NCBI GenBank assembly: GCA_028023455.1
Contig: JAQFVV010012545.1
Span: 680,001 to 744,000, forward strand
DNA from: Epiperipatus broadwayi
Lineage: Eukaryota > Onychophora > Udeonychophora > Euonychophora > Peripatidae
DNA length: 64,000 nt
Direction of reading: 5' to 3'
Below the pieces are notes generated by a model that did not search any database, was not told the origin of the DNA, and was given only the letters and a program-made list of their open reading frames with translations. Both the position numbers and the translations under genes were made by a program. Positions 35,119 to 48,379 of this stretch are shown here, one piece after another (positions within the stretch are counted from its first letter, which is position 1; the number at the start of each line of letters is the position of its first letter).

Positions 35119-36830
35119 AGGTAATCATCTGAAATCTGGGCACAGCTACCTGATGGCATTGTTTAAGTGTTAAAACACATAAAAATGCTGTTTCTGCAGC
35201 TGGCCTTATGGCTAATACAACATTTATAGTGTATTAACCCATTGCAGGCTGCTTTACATGACATTGCACAAAAATATTATGGCTTGTTTTGTACTTCAAA
35301 ACTATTTACGCGTATTTGTTCTATTCATAGCTGATTACTGTATCACTTGGGGGTGTTTTAATTTCAAAACAATACAACTTTTCAAATCTGCATAATAGAG
35401 TAATGTCATTTATATTTAAATAATGTTGTTAATTACTAATAATTGTGACATGTCCCCACCCTTCCCTAAAAAATGTTAATATGTAAAAAATAGGCAAAGG
35501 GTATGTTCGAACATGCTTCGACAAAGCTCATGCGCTAAGTCACGTTTCAGCATGGAAAATATATGAGACCAGTAAAAGGTATGAGAAGAACGTACAATTT
35601 TTCAACTTTTCACAATTGCTGAGTACAAAAGGTGAAGGAGACTATATCCTTTTTTCAGGCACCTTCCAAATACCAGACTGTTTTTATTACAGCAATAAAA
35701 TAAATAAATTCAAAAAGTCCAAAATTTATGTACTTTTTTTTTATTTCATTAGAAATTGACAAGTATTTGGATTATCTTTTTTCAGCAGGGTTAAAATAAA
35801 TGACTATTTTTGTTGACTTTTTGTTAATAATAACAAAGTATGAAAGCCCCCCAAAAAAGCAGTTTATTGTAGAAGGCCAAAAAAAACAAAAACAAATAAT
35901 TCAAACGAAATATAAATAAAAGTAAAAAGTGAGAAAAAGTTGTTGAAAAAAAAAAAAGAAATTATTGACTTTTTGTTACAATTATTTATCTGAGTGTGGG
36001 GTGGGGGTTTGAAAACAATTTTGTACTCCCAAAAAACACAAAAGTTACTTTTGATTTAATAAAAAGAAAAACAATTTGGTCAACCAAAAACAAAAAGGTA
36101 GAAAAATTAGAAACAATTTCTAAATAATTGCATTATATTTTTTCAGCAGGGTTAAAACAAGTGGGGTTAAAATAAATGACTATTTTTTTTACTTTTTGTT
36201 AATAATAACAATACAAAAGCTCCCAAAAAAGCTGTTTATTGTAGAAGCCAAAAAAAAAAAAAAAAAGATTAATTCAAACGAAATATAAATAAATAAAAGT
36301 AAAAAGTGAAAAAATGTTGTTTTAAAAAAAAAAAGTTATTGACTTTTTGTTACAATTATTGATCCGAGGGTGGGGGTGGTGGTTTCGAAACAGTTTTTTA
36401 ACCCCCAACAACACAAAAGTAATTTTGATTTAATAAGAAGAAAAACAATTTAATTAACCAAAAAAAAAAGGTAGAACAAAGTCAAAACAAGTCCCAAATA
36501 ATTGTATTGTTATTTTTTTCGGCAGGGTTAAAATAAGTTTTTTCATCATGAAATAGTCCAAAGTTTTAAAATTCAGAAAAATAAACACAAAATTAAATTA
36601 CCAAAATTTTTCTTTATTAGAAAAATGTCAAAATAAACAAAAATGAATATAAAAATTTGCTTAATATAAAAGAAATCATGTTATAAATGAAATAAAAATT
36701 TGTTTAATTAAAAAAAAAAAAAATCATGTTCTATAAAAAAAAAAGTTGTGGCAGCTCAGTAATGTTACATTTGATTGATTTTGTATAGCATTAATGCCTC
36801 AAGCGGTCGTGCCCGGATTTCAGATGATTA
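35119..36830. repeat. Inverted-repeat-bounded structure with tandem core
   Basis: GGTAATCATCTGAAATCTGG, followed by GCACAGC, near 35120 recurs inverted near 36790-36830 (GGTAATCATCTGAAATCCGG followed by GCACGACC), giving arms of about 40 bp. Between them is a tandem repeat of about 360-378 bp. Unit one starts near 35781 and unit two near 36138, both with TTTCAGCAGGGTTAAAA. A third partial unit starts near 36517. Long A-tracts vary in length between units. No coding region is seen. It may be a non-autonomous DNA transposon that expanded a minisatellite, but no target duplication is clear because both flanks are poly-A. Confidence 0.6.
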
Positions 36831-37334
36831 CCAAAAAAAATTATCTATTATTATACAAATATTTTAATATGTATTATTAAATATGCTTATAATAAAAAAA
36901 AAGTTAAATTTGAAATATTTATACAAAATAAATATTTTTCTTAGGAGTGATATTTGATACTACTTTTAGCATTTACATAACTGACTGTGTTATAGCCCTT
37001 GCAGATTAATTTATTACTTATGGAATATGTATTATAACACATACCATATTATCTTTTTCAAGCTCTCCTATTTTTCGGATACACTATTGAATTATAAATA
37101 AACTAAAAATGGGTCTCTTTTTTGTCTTCTCTCTATGGGTATGTGAAAATAAGAGAAAGAACTTTTGATTATTTATTTTAAGAATACAAATCACCAAAAT
37201 TGAAGTTGATTTACTTATGTACAGTCTGATTAAGAGATCGGGTAGTAAATTGGTAGATAGAACAGTTTCACTAAATTGACTTTACTAAATTGTTGTTCTA
37301 TGTTTTATTTGAGAATTAAATAGATTCCTTAGAT

Positions 37335-37681
37335 CAGGGGTCCCCAATCCTATGCCCATGGGCACCACAATGGCCGCAGACCATTTTACGTGTGCCCGCC
37401 GCTATTCAAACATGATAAAAAATTATTTATCTGATACAAATAAATTTAATTTTTAAATTTTTTTATAAATTATTGTAGGGCATACTATACTTTTACAGCA
37501 TAAAAATATAAACATTAATTATATGTTAAAATTTTATTTTTGAAATAAATATTTTTTTATACATTATGTGTACTATTAACATTATCCAACTATAAATTTA
37601 CATTGAAAAAATAAATGGTGCCCGCCACCTGGCCGGTATTATAGAATGTGCTCTTAAGTGCAAAAAGGTTGGGGACCCCTG
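37335..37681. mobile_element. hAT MITE 1 with perfect 8-bp duplication
   Basis: A 347-bp element starting CAGGGGTCCCCAA and ending TTGGGGACCCCTG, flanked by CCTTAGAT on both sides (37327-37334 and 37682-37689). The 8-bp duplication and CAGGGGT ends are diagnostic of hAT. The core is AT-rich and non-coding. The subterminal parts contain GTGCCCGCC and its complement-like partner GGTGCCCGCCACCTGG. Confidence 0.95.
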
Positions 37682-37836
37682 CCTTAGATCTACATTTAGC
37701 TTACAGTTGGGCTGACTGCTCAATGATGAAAAATAATTAGAAAACTATGTTTAGATACTCCTTAACAATGGCCAAACATAAATTTGTTCATAATGTTGTT
37801 TTCAAATAATTAGTGATTCCAACACAATTGAAATAA

Positions 37837-38018
37837 AACAACTATATAAAAGAAAATATTTTCTTTATTATTGAACTGATTTTCACTCTATATTAGGACA
37901 TCTTCAAACTACACTTTTCTAATACAAATATATTAATAGTGTATTTTGAAAAGGCCCTAATATAAGGGGGAGTACCGGTTCAGTAATAAAGAAAATATTT
38001 ATTTTTATATAGTTGTTT
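37837..38018. mobile_element. 180-bp palindromic element
   Basis: Left, AAACAACTATATAAAAGAAA, then ATATTTTCTTTATTATTGAA; right, its complement with a few changes, ending TATATAGTTGTTT. The complementarity continues inward through CTATATTAGG and CCTAATATAAG, so nearly the whole element folds into one hairpin. No clear target duplication. Confidence 0.72.
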
Positions 38019-39899
38019 AGATACTATATTAAAATAATCATAAATCATAAAAAAAATTAAATGTATAAAAGCAAATATTCTAACTTAATTATAAATCACT
38101 TGACATTTATTTATTTTTACTAAGAATTAAATAATAAATTCAAAATAAATTTAGATTTACAAAACAAAGCAAGCAATTTATTTGCTAACTCCAAATCATT
38201 AATTTAAATTTTTAGTTTATTCAATAAACTGAAAAATATTATTATTATTTTCTCTGGGCAGCTTTTGTTTAGTAAAAGGTTTTTATCATAATTTAATTAT
38301 TTAGCCAGTCTTTATTTGCAAAAGTTTTTATCCCCTTTTTTTTTTTTTTCTATTTAACATTAAATAACTTGAATATCGCTTTTAAACTGCAATGTCTAGC
38401 AAAATATATGTGTATATTAAAATATTTTATTATAAAAGTGTATATATAATAATAAATCAAGTAATGTTATCACTTTAGCCCTGAAGAAAACGATATACTT
38501 AAATTGATTGTATATTATATTTTAAAAGTTATGCTTTCTATTGTAGTTAGAGAAATTCACTGCTTATGTTGCCATTAAGTTGAATTACTTTTTCTTTAAT
38601 GTGCTGGTTATAAACATTTGTTTAAAGTTTTATAAAAAAAAAATATTATTTTTTTACATCATAGCCTTTATCAGAGTTAAAACTTATAATGATGGTGAAA
38701 CAGTTTAAACCAATGTTAAACAGTATATTTTAAATAAATTTGATATTCTTAACCATTAAGGAGACTATCATATTTATATGGATTGTGAATACAATGTTTA
38801 TCTTTTTTTACTTTACTTACATATGGTAACATATACTTACAAAAAAGAATTATATGCCAGCCTACATCAAGAACCATTCATATGGTGCCATTTTGTTACA
38901 TATTTGATGCAAGAAAATTGATTTTATTTTTCAGTTTATTAAAATAACTAAATGGTCTGCATGTTACAAATATTTAACTTAGTTACAACATGAATAAGAT
39001 TACATAAGTTATTTGTATGTATAGAATATATTAATAGATGTAATGTATATAGAGAGAATGTATTTGTAAATATATTCTCAAGTTTGAATATTAATCTGTT
39101 CAGATTTATAATCAAAAAGTATGGGCTTTCCAGTGTAATGATTTATAATCATATGCATAATGATTCTGATATATATAAGAAATATTAAAAGAAGTAAGAT
39201 ATCTATTTTTAAATTAATAAAAGTTATAACATTTCAATTCATCACATTCTGGTATTAACTCTACTCTTCCATTTAGTCACACACTTCTTTCATATATTAA
39301 ATGTATTTCCTATTGTGTAACCAATTCATTTTAATATCTTTTTTTTTTTTTTTAAATTTTGGGAAGAAATAAATTCGTGAAAAGCACATCTTCTCCAATA
39401 ATTTGTTCAGTAAATTTGTGTCATGTTGCCATTCCTTGAATCATTTTAGGGCATTCTGATATCTGGCTTTTAACAGCAGTTATTAATTTATATAATGAGG
39501 TCTGAATTTTATATGATTTAAGAATTAGAAAGATTACTATGTATAAAATGCACCATTTTTTCATATATATAACTGAAGTATGTAATAAATTCTAAGTTAT
39601 ATTAATACTGTTTAATACATAGAGAAAACATTAAATGCGATGCGAATGTATTTTCGGTGTTGAGATCCTTTTCAAAGACAACTTTTACTTTCAAAATAAT
39701 AACAAAAATTGCTATAATTAAATGATGTTCTAAAATGCATTCAATTGAACATTATTAGATTTTATGTTCATTATATTTCCCATCATTATGATTCAGTGCA
39801 ACTATCTGTTCTTTAGGAATATAATAAATATATTAGTACAGTTAAATATATTCTATATATATAATTATAAGAGACGGAAATAGGTAACAAAAGTGATTG
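38019..39899. other. AT-rich non-coding stretch
   Basis: No gene or element recognised. Homopolymers are frequent. Confidence 0.5.
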
Positions 39900-40030
39900 A
39901 AATAAGTAACTGAAATGACGATTTTATATAATGCATTATATTGGGGTTATTTTAAATTCTTATTTTGTGAATAATTTTATAGTTTTTATTAAAATCTATA
40001 AATGTAACTTAGAGTTGTTGGATTTTTTAA
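39900..40030 (+). repeat. Dispersed AT-rich repeat, also at 43.4 and 43.7 kb
   Basis: The run TTATTTTAAATTCTTATTTT, then AATTTTATAG, resembles the stretch at 43390-43500 (TTATTTAAAATTTTTATTTT, then AATTTTATAG). A shorter match is at 43715-43750. In each case an imperfect TA-TG(T/C)-(G/A)TTA motif precedes it. No class can be assigned. Confidence 0.4.
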
Positions 40031-41830
40031 TTTTTTATTGTACTGGTCAAAATCGTGTGTTCATTCAACAAGACCTAGAATCCAAGAAAACATATATCCA
40101 TCTAGTATGTGCAAGATACATAAGTCAGGAACAATACCAAATATCAACCTATTTACTAGTGCTCCAGGGTCTATGACTACATGAACAATGCTTTTGATGA
40201 TACTAATGAGTTTTATTCTTACTCCGTCCCAGCTAGAGTTCAGGGTTCACACGCGATTTAATACAACAGATTTACATTTTATTAATTAATACCTATCTAA
40301 ATTGATTACAATTACAGAACGGAGTGGAATGTACCTAACATTGATTGATATTTTAAATAAGTTGAAGATTTGATCGATTTGAACTGCAATAATAATAACT
40401 TCATGGCAACATAACAAAAGTAATTAATTTAAACCCATAAAATCTTGTAACTTATAAAAACGATTTATGTTAGAGATTCAGAATAATGACAACTCGAAAT
40501 TTCAAAGTACTAATATAATATATATTTATTATACATATAAGTGTCATTATACAATATAGCAAATTCTTGTCTACACAACTTTTAAACGTATTGGACTCGC
40601 AATAACAGTAATTTAAAATTCATTCAGTAAGTCAGATAATATTGTAATTAAAAAATGTTATTGCATTTCAATTTAGAAAGCAATTGTGATACAATTAAGA
40701 TACAAATTGGATTTTGATACAGCTAAAATATAATACATTTGTTTACTAAATATGAACAGTTGGTTAAGCGTCCGCCAAGTACCAATCAGCAATAATTCAC
40801 CATTTTAGCTCTCAATAAATTTATAAATTGAAGAAAATACATAGACAACTGAATATGAATGAGTTGCGTTAGACCATTATTACATTTAAATAAGTTGTAA
40901 GTTATGAATTTGGAAAAACAAATGTTTATCTTACATAAATAACAATTTTATATTATATGTGATTAAATAATTAACCGAATTAGCTAATGAGAGACATGCC
41001 ATTACTGTAGAGAGAGCATTTCAGGTTCATAAATAGAGAATAAATAAAAAATGCTAAAGGTGGTATGACATTATTGCTACAATAAAAGAATATATTTTTA
41101 CGGGAGATTAACATTATTGGATTAGTCATATTTAAATTTCCACAGATCCTGATAGTTAAGTAGCAAAGCACAAACAATAATAATAACAAGTGAACAATTG
41201 TAACAATAAAGTACATAATATCGTTTACATGCATATATATATTGTGCAAATGTGAATTCAATCCTGATTTAAATAATTAGCTCTTTAGCATAATGGAATG
41301 TCCACAAAACCCATGGGCAATCAATAAAACTTAAGAAAGTATAATATAAAAGAAACAATGATAATTAAACCCCAATTTAAAGGAGGGGACTGTTTTCCCA
41401 CATATTCAAACTTTAAAATCTCTCATAGCTTAGACTTTATAAGCAAACGAGGTTTATATAATAAAATATTAAAATAAATCCTATATAAAAAAACAAATTC
41501 ACTTCTGGTGACATTTTACAAAATCCTGCATGATCATTAATATGTAGGCACTAAAGATCAAACGCAAATGAGATATATAATCTAAATACTGATAAAATTT
41601 AATTTTAAAATTTCTATAATAGATTTTCCTAAAGAGCTAAGTTTGGTTTAGGAAAATGTGATGGATTTTGCTTAAATAATTTAATAAATTACATTTTCTT
41701 TTGAAAAATGATTATGGGCAAATATTAATTAGTGAATAATAGGAAACTTAATTTTTATGACTATTCCTATCATTTAAATTATTTATAAAGTAACTAACAT
41801 ACAAAACCAAATGAGCTTCATCTATTAATT
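40031..41830. other. AT-rich non-coding stretch
   Basis: Nothing recognised. The minus-strand frame at 40980-41261 is hydrophobic-rich in the way AT-rich chance frames are, and has no family motif. Confidence 0.5.
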
Positions 41831-42188
41831 CAGGGGTCCCCAATGTGTGCCCGCTGCTATCCTAACACGATAAAAAATTATTTATCTGATACAAATAAAT
41901 TTAATTTTTAAAATTTTTTATAAATTATTGTATTATATTATAATGAAATTGTAGGGCATACTATACTTTTACAGCGTAAAAATATAAACGTTAATTATAT
42001 GTTAAAATTTTATTTTTGAAATAAATATTTTTTTGTACATTATGTGTATTATTAACAATATCCAACTATAAATTTACATTGAAAAAATAAATAGTGCCCG
42101 TCACCTGGTTGAAAAAAATAAATGGTGCCCGTCATCTGGCCGGTATTATAGAATGCACTCTTAAGTGCAAAAAGGTTGGAGACTCCTG
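41831..42188. mobile_element. hAT MITE 2 with perfect 8-bp duplication
   Basis: The same family as the element at 37335-37681. It starts CAGGGGTCCCCAA and ends TTGGAGACTCCTG, flanked by TATTAATT on both sides (41823-41830 and 42189-42196). Near the right end a segment is duplicated in tandem: AAATAGTGCCCGTCACCTGG followed by AAATGGTGCCCGTCATCTGG. The left subterminal part is shorter than in MITE 1 (the CCATGGGCACC region is missing). Confidence 0.94.
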
Positions 42189-42499
42189 TATTAATTGCTT
42201 AATTGACAATCTACATCTCCTGCAATAATCTTGACTGAAGAAAATAGTAAAGACTAGGGTTGTAAGATGCTCTTTGAATTTTGTACTTAACTTGGAAGCT
42301 TATTATAAATTAACATTAAAATAAATAAATTGCCATATCAAAATAATATGGAGTTTTAATAAGATTAAAACAGTTAAATTTTATAAAAAAAAAATAAAGT
42401 TAAGGACATTTAAAGAAAGTTGTATAGACATTACGTATAGATATTTTAGAGTGAATAAATGGGTATAAACTAATCATAAATTAATATTAATTTAAAACC

Positions 42500-42890
42500 A
42501 ATGTTGTTAAAAAATCAGGGGCTTATGGCAAACGGGGTTACCTCAAAACAGCTGGAGACAGGCTTTCTTGGTTTATTCAGCATCACAGGCTAGATGTTGA
42601 CAGCACTGGAGTGGCATCAAGCAGGTGGAGACAGTACAGGAGGTGAATAGTCTTCTTTACCCCGACATTATTTAAATGAAACTTAAACTGATTTGAATTT
42701 ATATTCACACTGAGAACGACTCTAACTGACCCTGATAGCCAAAATTGATCTATTTATATGATTCCACTTTATCTATTAGGATCCAATCTACATGACATTT
42801 TCTGATGACTTTCTCTGTGGTCAGTGTCTGCCTGGGTGGGAAATCTACAATCCTGCATTAAGACATGCCCAAGGGTTTATTTGCTAATTA
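42500..42890. other. GC-richer unclassified block
   Basis: This stretch has visibly more G and C than its neighbours (for example GGAGTGGCATCAAGCAGGTG near 42610 and GTCAGTGTCTGCCTGGGTGG near 42820). No long open frame, inverted ends or known element was recognised. It may be a foreign repeat such as an LTR fragment, or something older. Confidence 0.4.
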
Positions 42891-43234
42891 AAGAAAACAA
42901 AAACAAATCTGGTTTCATTTTAATTAAATTTCACAAGCTATCATATTAAACAAAGCTTATTGAATTTGAGATTTGTAATGAAAATTAAATAAAATATAAT
43001 AATAAAAAAGAATTTTATTCACAAAAATTTGAGGAATTTGTTATATTCTATAAATAATAAATTTTGTAATATGATGGCTTGTAACACTTACATTTAATAA
43101 GATTTTAATAGTTTACAGAATAATTTTACAAAAAATAAATGCCTATTATAAAGAGGTTAGATTTAATATAAATTAATAAAATATAAATCAGATAAAAAAT
43201 TATAACATTGTTTATAAATTATATATATACTACT

Positions 43235-43310
43235 GCCTCAAGCGAGGCAGGTGTCAGTTAACATAAATTGGGTTCAAACCCATACTAATGCTGATGACAT
43301 TAGCACTAGG
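43235..43310 (+). repeat. tRNA-like fragment
   Basis: GTGTCAGTTAACATAAATTG then GGTTCAAACCCATAC has an A-box-like and a good B-box-like half. It is preceded by a perfect small hairpin, GCCTC-AAGC-GAGGC. The A box is weak and the acceptor does not pair, so this is a SINE head or pseudogene at best. Confidence 0.4.
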
Positions 43311-43762
43311 TGAAGTGTAAATAGACGAGATGATATTTACAGCTTCATTTTATAAAAATTCTTCTAGAGTCTTTATGTAGGCAACAGAAGTGATAATTTT
43401 ATACTATGTGTTAGATCGAGATTATTTAAAATTTTTATTTTTTAAGTAATTTTATAGATTTTGTTAAAATATAAATGTAATTTATAAAGTTTTTTTTTTT
43501 AAAAATTACTTTAAATGTTCTAGAATCTTTATTACTGAGATTGAAAGTTGGGAAATAAAGCTATTTGTATCTTTCAAAGTTGTTTTTTTTTTTGTCTTTT
43601 GAAAAAAATAATTTGATAGGATTGATAATATCATTTTTGTTATTGCATTCTTTCAGTCTTTTCTTTGTCAAAAAATAATCTGTTTTCAGTAATAGAATCT
43701 AGAAATGCACATCTACGTGCTATGTGTTAAATTGGGATTATTTTAAATCCTACATATATATA

Positions 43763-44829
43763 CACCTGGGTCTCTTTTTACGCGGACTTATTTAACACGA
43801 TTTGAAGTTACGCGACTCGTGTTTCACCGGAAGTCGAACTCCGATAATGTGTTATTACTTTAAATAATAAATTCCGCGCACTTACGTTATATTGAAAGTA
43901 ATAGCACATTATTGGAATTCGACTTTCATCTTAGTAATTTCAATATTTTCAGTGCTTTATAATAGTAAGATTTTATACAATAATGAAATTAAAATCATAA
44001 TTTTCACATTTTATATATATACACATTAAATTTTACAAGATTATAATGAAAATTTGTTCAAACATTGTGCGTGTTAATTTTGCATTTTAAATCACATTCT
44101 GTTTTTGCTTTTTAAAAAAGAACGTAATCAATTATTAATCATTTAGTGTCCACAAGTTTATTTTTAAAAGGTCATTAATAGCAGTGGGCACAATTAAATT
44201 TGACAATTAAAAATTAAAATCTGATTTTTAATTGTAATTAACAATTTAAAAATTACTTACGTGGCGACTTGAAATTAATATGAAATTTGATTTTTAAATG
44301 GAATTGAAAATTAAAGACAAAAGTAAAAATTTAATTTTTAGTTGTTAGTTTCATAAACAATTAATAAAATCATTGTCTCAAAGATTAATTACCAATTATG
44401 TTGTCACCAAAAAACCATTGACACAACGTGAGTGTGAAGTTGGCGCTAGTTGTTTGCAAACGAACGTGTTTTTCAGCCAATACCTATAATAATTAAAACA
44501 TGTATAAAAAAATGTAAATTACTGTACTGTAAATTATGCATACAAATATATTATTTTGAATAAAATTAAATATTATAGTTAAAAAAAGTTTGTCTTGTAT
44601 CAATTTTTTTCAAATTTGAAATTTTTTATTAGTCATATTTTATTTCCTTATTTTTTTTTTGCGCGAATTTTAAAGTAATTGTACGTTGGTGCTTTGCTTT
44701 TACACGAATTTTGAAAAATCACAGACCGCATCCCCCCTTTTTCAATGTAAGTTACGTCTATTTTTGCGCGATTTCATTTGCGCGTGTTTTCTGAGGAACC
44801 TATCTATCGCGTAAAATGAGGCCCAGGTG
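43763..44829 (+). mobile_element. Tigger-like non-autonomous element, third copy
   Basis: It starts CACCTGGGTCTCTTTTTACG (43763) and ends AGGCCCAGGTG (44829), with TA on both sides (43761-43762 and 44830-44831); full length 1067 bp. The junction region TTCAAATTTGAAA is intact here and shows the empty state of the site invaded in the nested pair. A block near 44180-44340 (CAGTGGGCACAATTAAATTT onwards) has no counterpart in the inner copy and may be a further small insertion. The transposase-tail motif reads SQRLITNYVV. Confidence 0.88.
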
Positions 44830-44831
44830 TA

Positions 44832-46690
44832 TATATTTAGTATCATTCTTTTCTAATTTTCTCCAACTTTAATGTAGTACTGTTGGATTTTCAAAAACAC
44901 TATGTATATTGTATGGAAAGAAGCATTAGAAATAAATATTTTTTATAAACTCTGCCAAAAGGATGGGGTCAAGCAGAGCAAGTCATCAGGGATTGGGTAC
45001 AGAAGGAAATGAAGGGGGGGGCATACCCTTAGATATAAATGAGAGATCTCTGCTGATAAAAATATGTTGAAATGGATGCCTACTGCAAAGCAAATTTTTC
45101 ATTTCTTTCATATAAGATGATCGTCTTAATAAAATGTAGCAAGCACAGAAATGGAATCTGACATCTCTAAAGATTTATTTACAATTAAAATATATGTTTT
45201 CAGCTACAATTTATTAGAGCCAAGCTGGTAAATAAATAAATAAAAAATCTTGCTACTGCATAAATACCTAGGATGTGTAAATGGACTTTATTAGTGATTG
45301 GGCGTTGTGGCATTTTATTTCATTTATATTAATTAATATATTGATTCACATTCTTTAAAATATAATGTAGATGTTTCTAATGGATAAAAGGTTTTGATTG
45401 TTTTTAAAGGTAAATGAATTAATTGCAAGGTGTATGCATCATGTTTTTACTAGATTTTTTATTTATTATTAGTTGTTTTAAAAATGTGTTTAAATGTTTA
45501 ATTTTTAACTTTATCTCCAAAAATCACATTTCAAAATTTAATTATATATAGCTTGCACGAAAGTGTTGAAATGGGCTTTTTTTAAAAAAAGAACAACGTA
45601 AATGTCAACCAATGAATTAGAGCGGGAGTATCAGATTGGCAACCTGGAAGCCCTATGCAATCCACTAATGTGTTTTCATGGTCTTCAGCAATTTACAGTA
45701 TAAAATTTACTTGAAGGATTTACTTAGTATATACTGAAAATATCATCACATAATAATGCAGTTATACAGAAAATAAACATTTTGACTTGGTTTTTGGTAG
45801 ACATCATGATTCCAACTAATGTTAATACAGGCAGAGTATTCAAATCACTCTTGGTGCAATTGTTGTGTTCATAGTCCATTTGTTCACTATAGACTTGGAA
45901 AATAATGTAAGGAAAGATATGGCAAAACTAGTGACTCAACAGCATGAGTATCAAGGCATAGGCAAGAATCAGAATTTGATTCTTTGCCTGTATATGCAAT
46001 CTTTTTGTGTATTTGATTATTGGTTTTGTAAATTATTATTTGTTATACAACATGCAAGAGTAAACACACATACCATATAAACAATAATAGAATATTAAAT
46101 CTTTTGAGAATCATTATTTTTATAAAATAAGTTTATATTTATAAAATAAGTGGATTAGAACACACAAAATTACTGTATATATGAATTCATATGAGCATAA
46201 ATAAATATTATAGAATTTATATACACACACATTGATACAAATGCAAATTGATAAAAATTAAATCATTTTTCAAATAATTTTTAAAAAATATTATTCAAAA
46301 AATTAAAATTGAATACTTAACAAGTCCGATATTCTGCAATTACGTTTAGACTCCATGGAAGGCCTTGTTTGTGAACGGTGTATTTTTAATCCATTTTTTC
46401 TAACTCATGAGGCTGATAAAAGTTTTGTCTTTATTGCTTCAAGGAAATTTAAAAATTGATCAAAAAAAAAAAAATTAAATGCTGCCTGTTACGAAAAAAA
46501 ACTAATAAAAAAAAAAATTAAATTTCATCAGATTTTTTTTTTTAAAAGACATCATTAGAGATGTATCAAATGCCCCTATTTCAGTTGGTGTCATGCTTAT
46601 AGTTTTTATGTCACTAAAAAAAGAAAATAACATTTTGACCAATCAAATAAGACACGCAGAGCAGCCGCTTGATAAGCCAAAGTAGCACTG
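44832..46690. other. AT-rich non-coding stretch
   Basis: There is a run of eight G at 45014-45021. The open frame at 45865-46080 matches no family. The last 350 bases, from about 46330, are less AT-rich and could be the 5' untranslated part of the following LINE. Confidence 0.4.
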
Positions 46691-46918
46691 GATAGTGATT
46701 TATTAGGGGGTGGACTTTTAAATTGTAATATTATCAAAAAAAAGAAGAATGAATGGGATATAAGAAATAAGCAAAAGATGGTTGATTTAGATATAAGTGT
46801 AGATGTGGAAAGGAATGGATCTGTAAGATTAATGGTAAGAAAGTTTTTTTATAAACATAATGGAGAAGAAAGAATCAAAAGAATTTATAAAAGAGTAGTT
46901 AGTAAATAAGAAATTGTT

Positions 46919-47600
46919 AAAATTGGGTTTTTGAATATGCAAAGTGATAGGAGACCAGAAAAGTGGCTGGAATTAAACAAAACAATTGAAAATGAAGAGC
47001 TTGAGGTATTAGCAGTAGTGGAAACACATCTAAGAGAAGATGAAGAACCTATTTTGGAAGATGTGGTATGGCAGGGTATAAATAGAAAAGAAAAAAGGGG
47101 TGGTGGTATAGGTATTATATCGAAAAAATATTTAAATATTGTTAAATGTTGAGCATTTCTGGTTTGAAATAAGATTGGGTAGACAAGAATGAATGATAGC
47201 TGTAGTGTATATAGCCACTGGAGATAGTCAAGCTATAATGGAATGGAACAGTAGTATATATGAATGCATAATTAAGGATATACAGAGTTTTAAAGAAAAG
47301 GGGAAGAGAATAATGGTTATAGGGGATATGAATGAACATATTGAAGAAATTGATGAGGATAGATAATAAGAATGGTCAGTTTTTGAAGGAATTTAAGAGT
47401 AAATTTGAGCATTGGGAATTTATCAAATATTTATGAGGGACAATACACATGGTCTAGGAATAATGTATTTCACACAATAGATTATGTATTGGTAGAGAAA
47501 GAGGGAATGAATAAAATACAGAAAATTAAGGCATTTGATAATGAAGAGAGAGTATGTAATAGTGATCATAATTTTATTGTAATAAAAATGGTTAGTAATG
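46919..47600 (+). pseudogene. LINE apurinic endonuclease domain
   Basis: Across three frames the text runs KIGFLNMQSDRRPEKWLEL (strand 1 with its Asn), EVLAVVETHLRED (catalytic Glu in ET), GGGIGIISKKY, then in other frames YIATGDSQ and GDMNEHIEE (GD-x-N), and finally IDYVLVE (about 47480-47500) and VCNSDHNFIVIKM (about 47551-47590, the SDH motif with its Asp-His pair). These landmarks occur in the right order and spacing for an APE-type endonuclease. The order shows it once nicked target DNA for the LINE. Stops are near 47153 and 47366. Confidence 0.78.
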
Positions 47601-48379
47601 TGATGGAGGATAGAAATAAAGGTAGAAACAATAGTGAAAGATGTGGATGGAGAATGAATGATAATAATAAATCAGAAGAGAATAAAATACAAGTTGAAGA
47701 AGCCATGGAACAATTGGTTGAGGATGAGCATAGGACTGGTGTGGTAAAATAGAAAAAGTGGCAAATAGGGTTTTAGTTGAGAATATGCAGAAGAATAAAA
47801 ATAATAAAAAAATGAGAGTTAGTAAAAGTGTAAAAGAGAGGAAAGAAGCATGCAGAGAATATAAGTGTGCTATTAAGAACAAAGACAGTGAAAATGATAT
47901 TAATGCTAAATGGGGAAAGTACTTAGAAAAGAAGTTGGCTAAAATGGATTATTATAGAGAGAGAGGATGAAGTTGACTAGTAAATTGTTGGAGGATATTA
48001 ATAAAAGTGGAAGAGATGGGAGTAAAAAATTTTGGAATTATATTAAAAGGAGAAAGGTAGGGGGGAGAGAGAGATAGTATTAATAGATGATGAGGGAATA
48101 GAGTGTAGCTCTAGAGAAGAGTTAGAGAATGTAATGGATATAGAAAAGATGTTAGATGTGAAGGACTTAGTCATAGAAAACATGAAAGCATTTAGTAATG
48201 CGAATATTAGGTTCACAAAAAATGAACTGAATGAGGCCGGGAAGAGATTGAAAAATGGAAAGGGGAGAGGTTTAGATGGGTGGGCAGCAGAGATGGTAAA
48301 TGAATTTAAGGCATAGAGCAAAAGTAAAGTTATCGTGTTTTAATAAGATGGCACAGAAGAGAGTTTTTCCGGGGAGTTG

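Noticed and set aside
35781-36560. CRISPR-like array
   Set aside because: Only two and a bit units of about 365 bp with no short repeat and unique spacer pattern; it is a tandem repeat in eukaryotic-type DNA.
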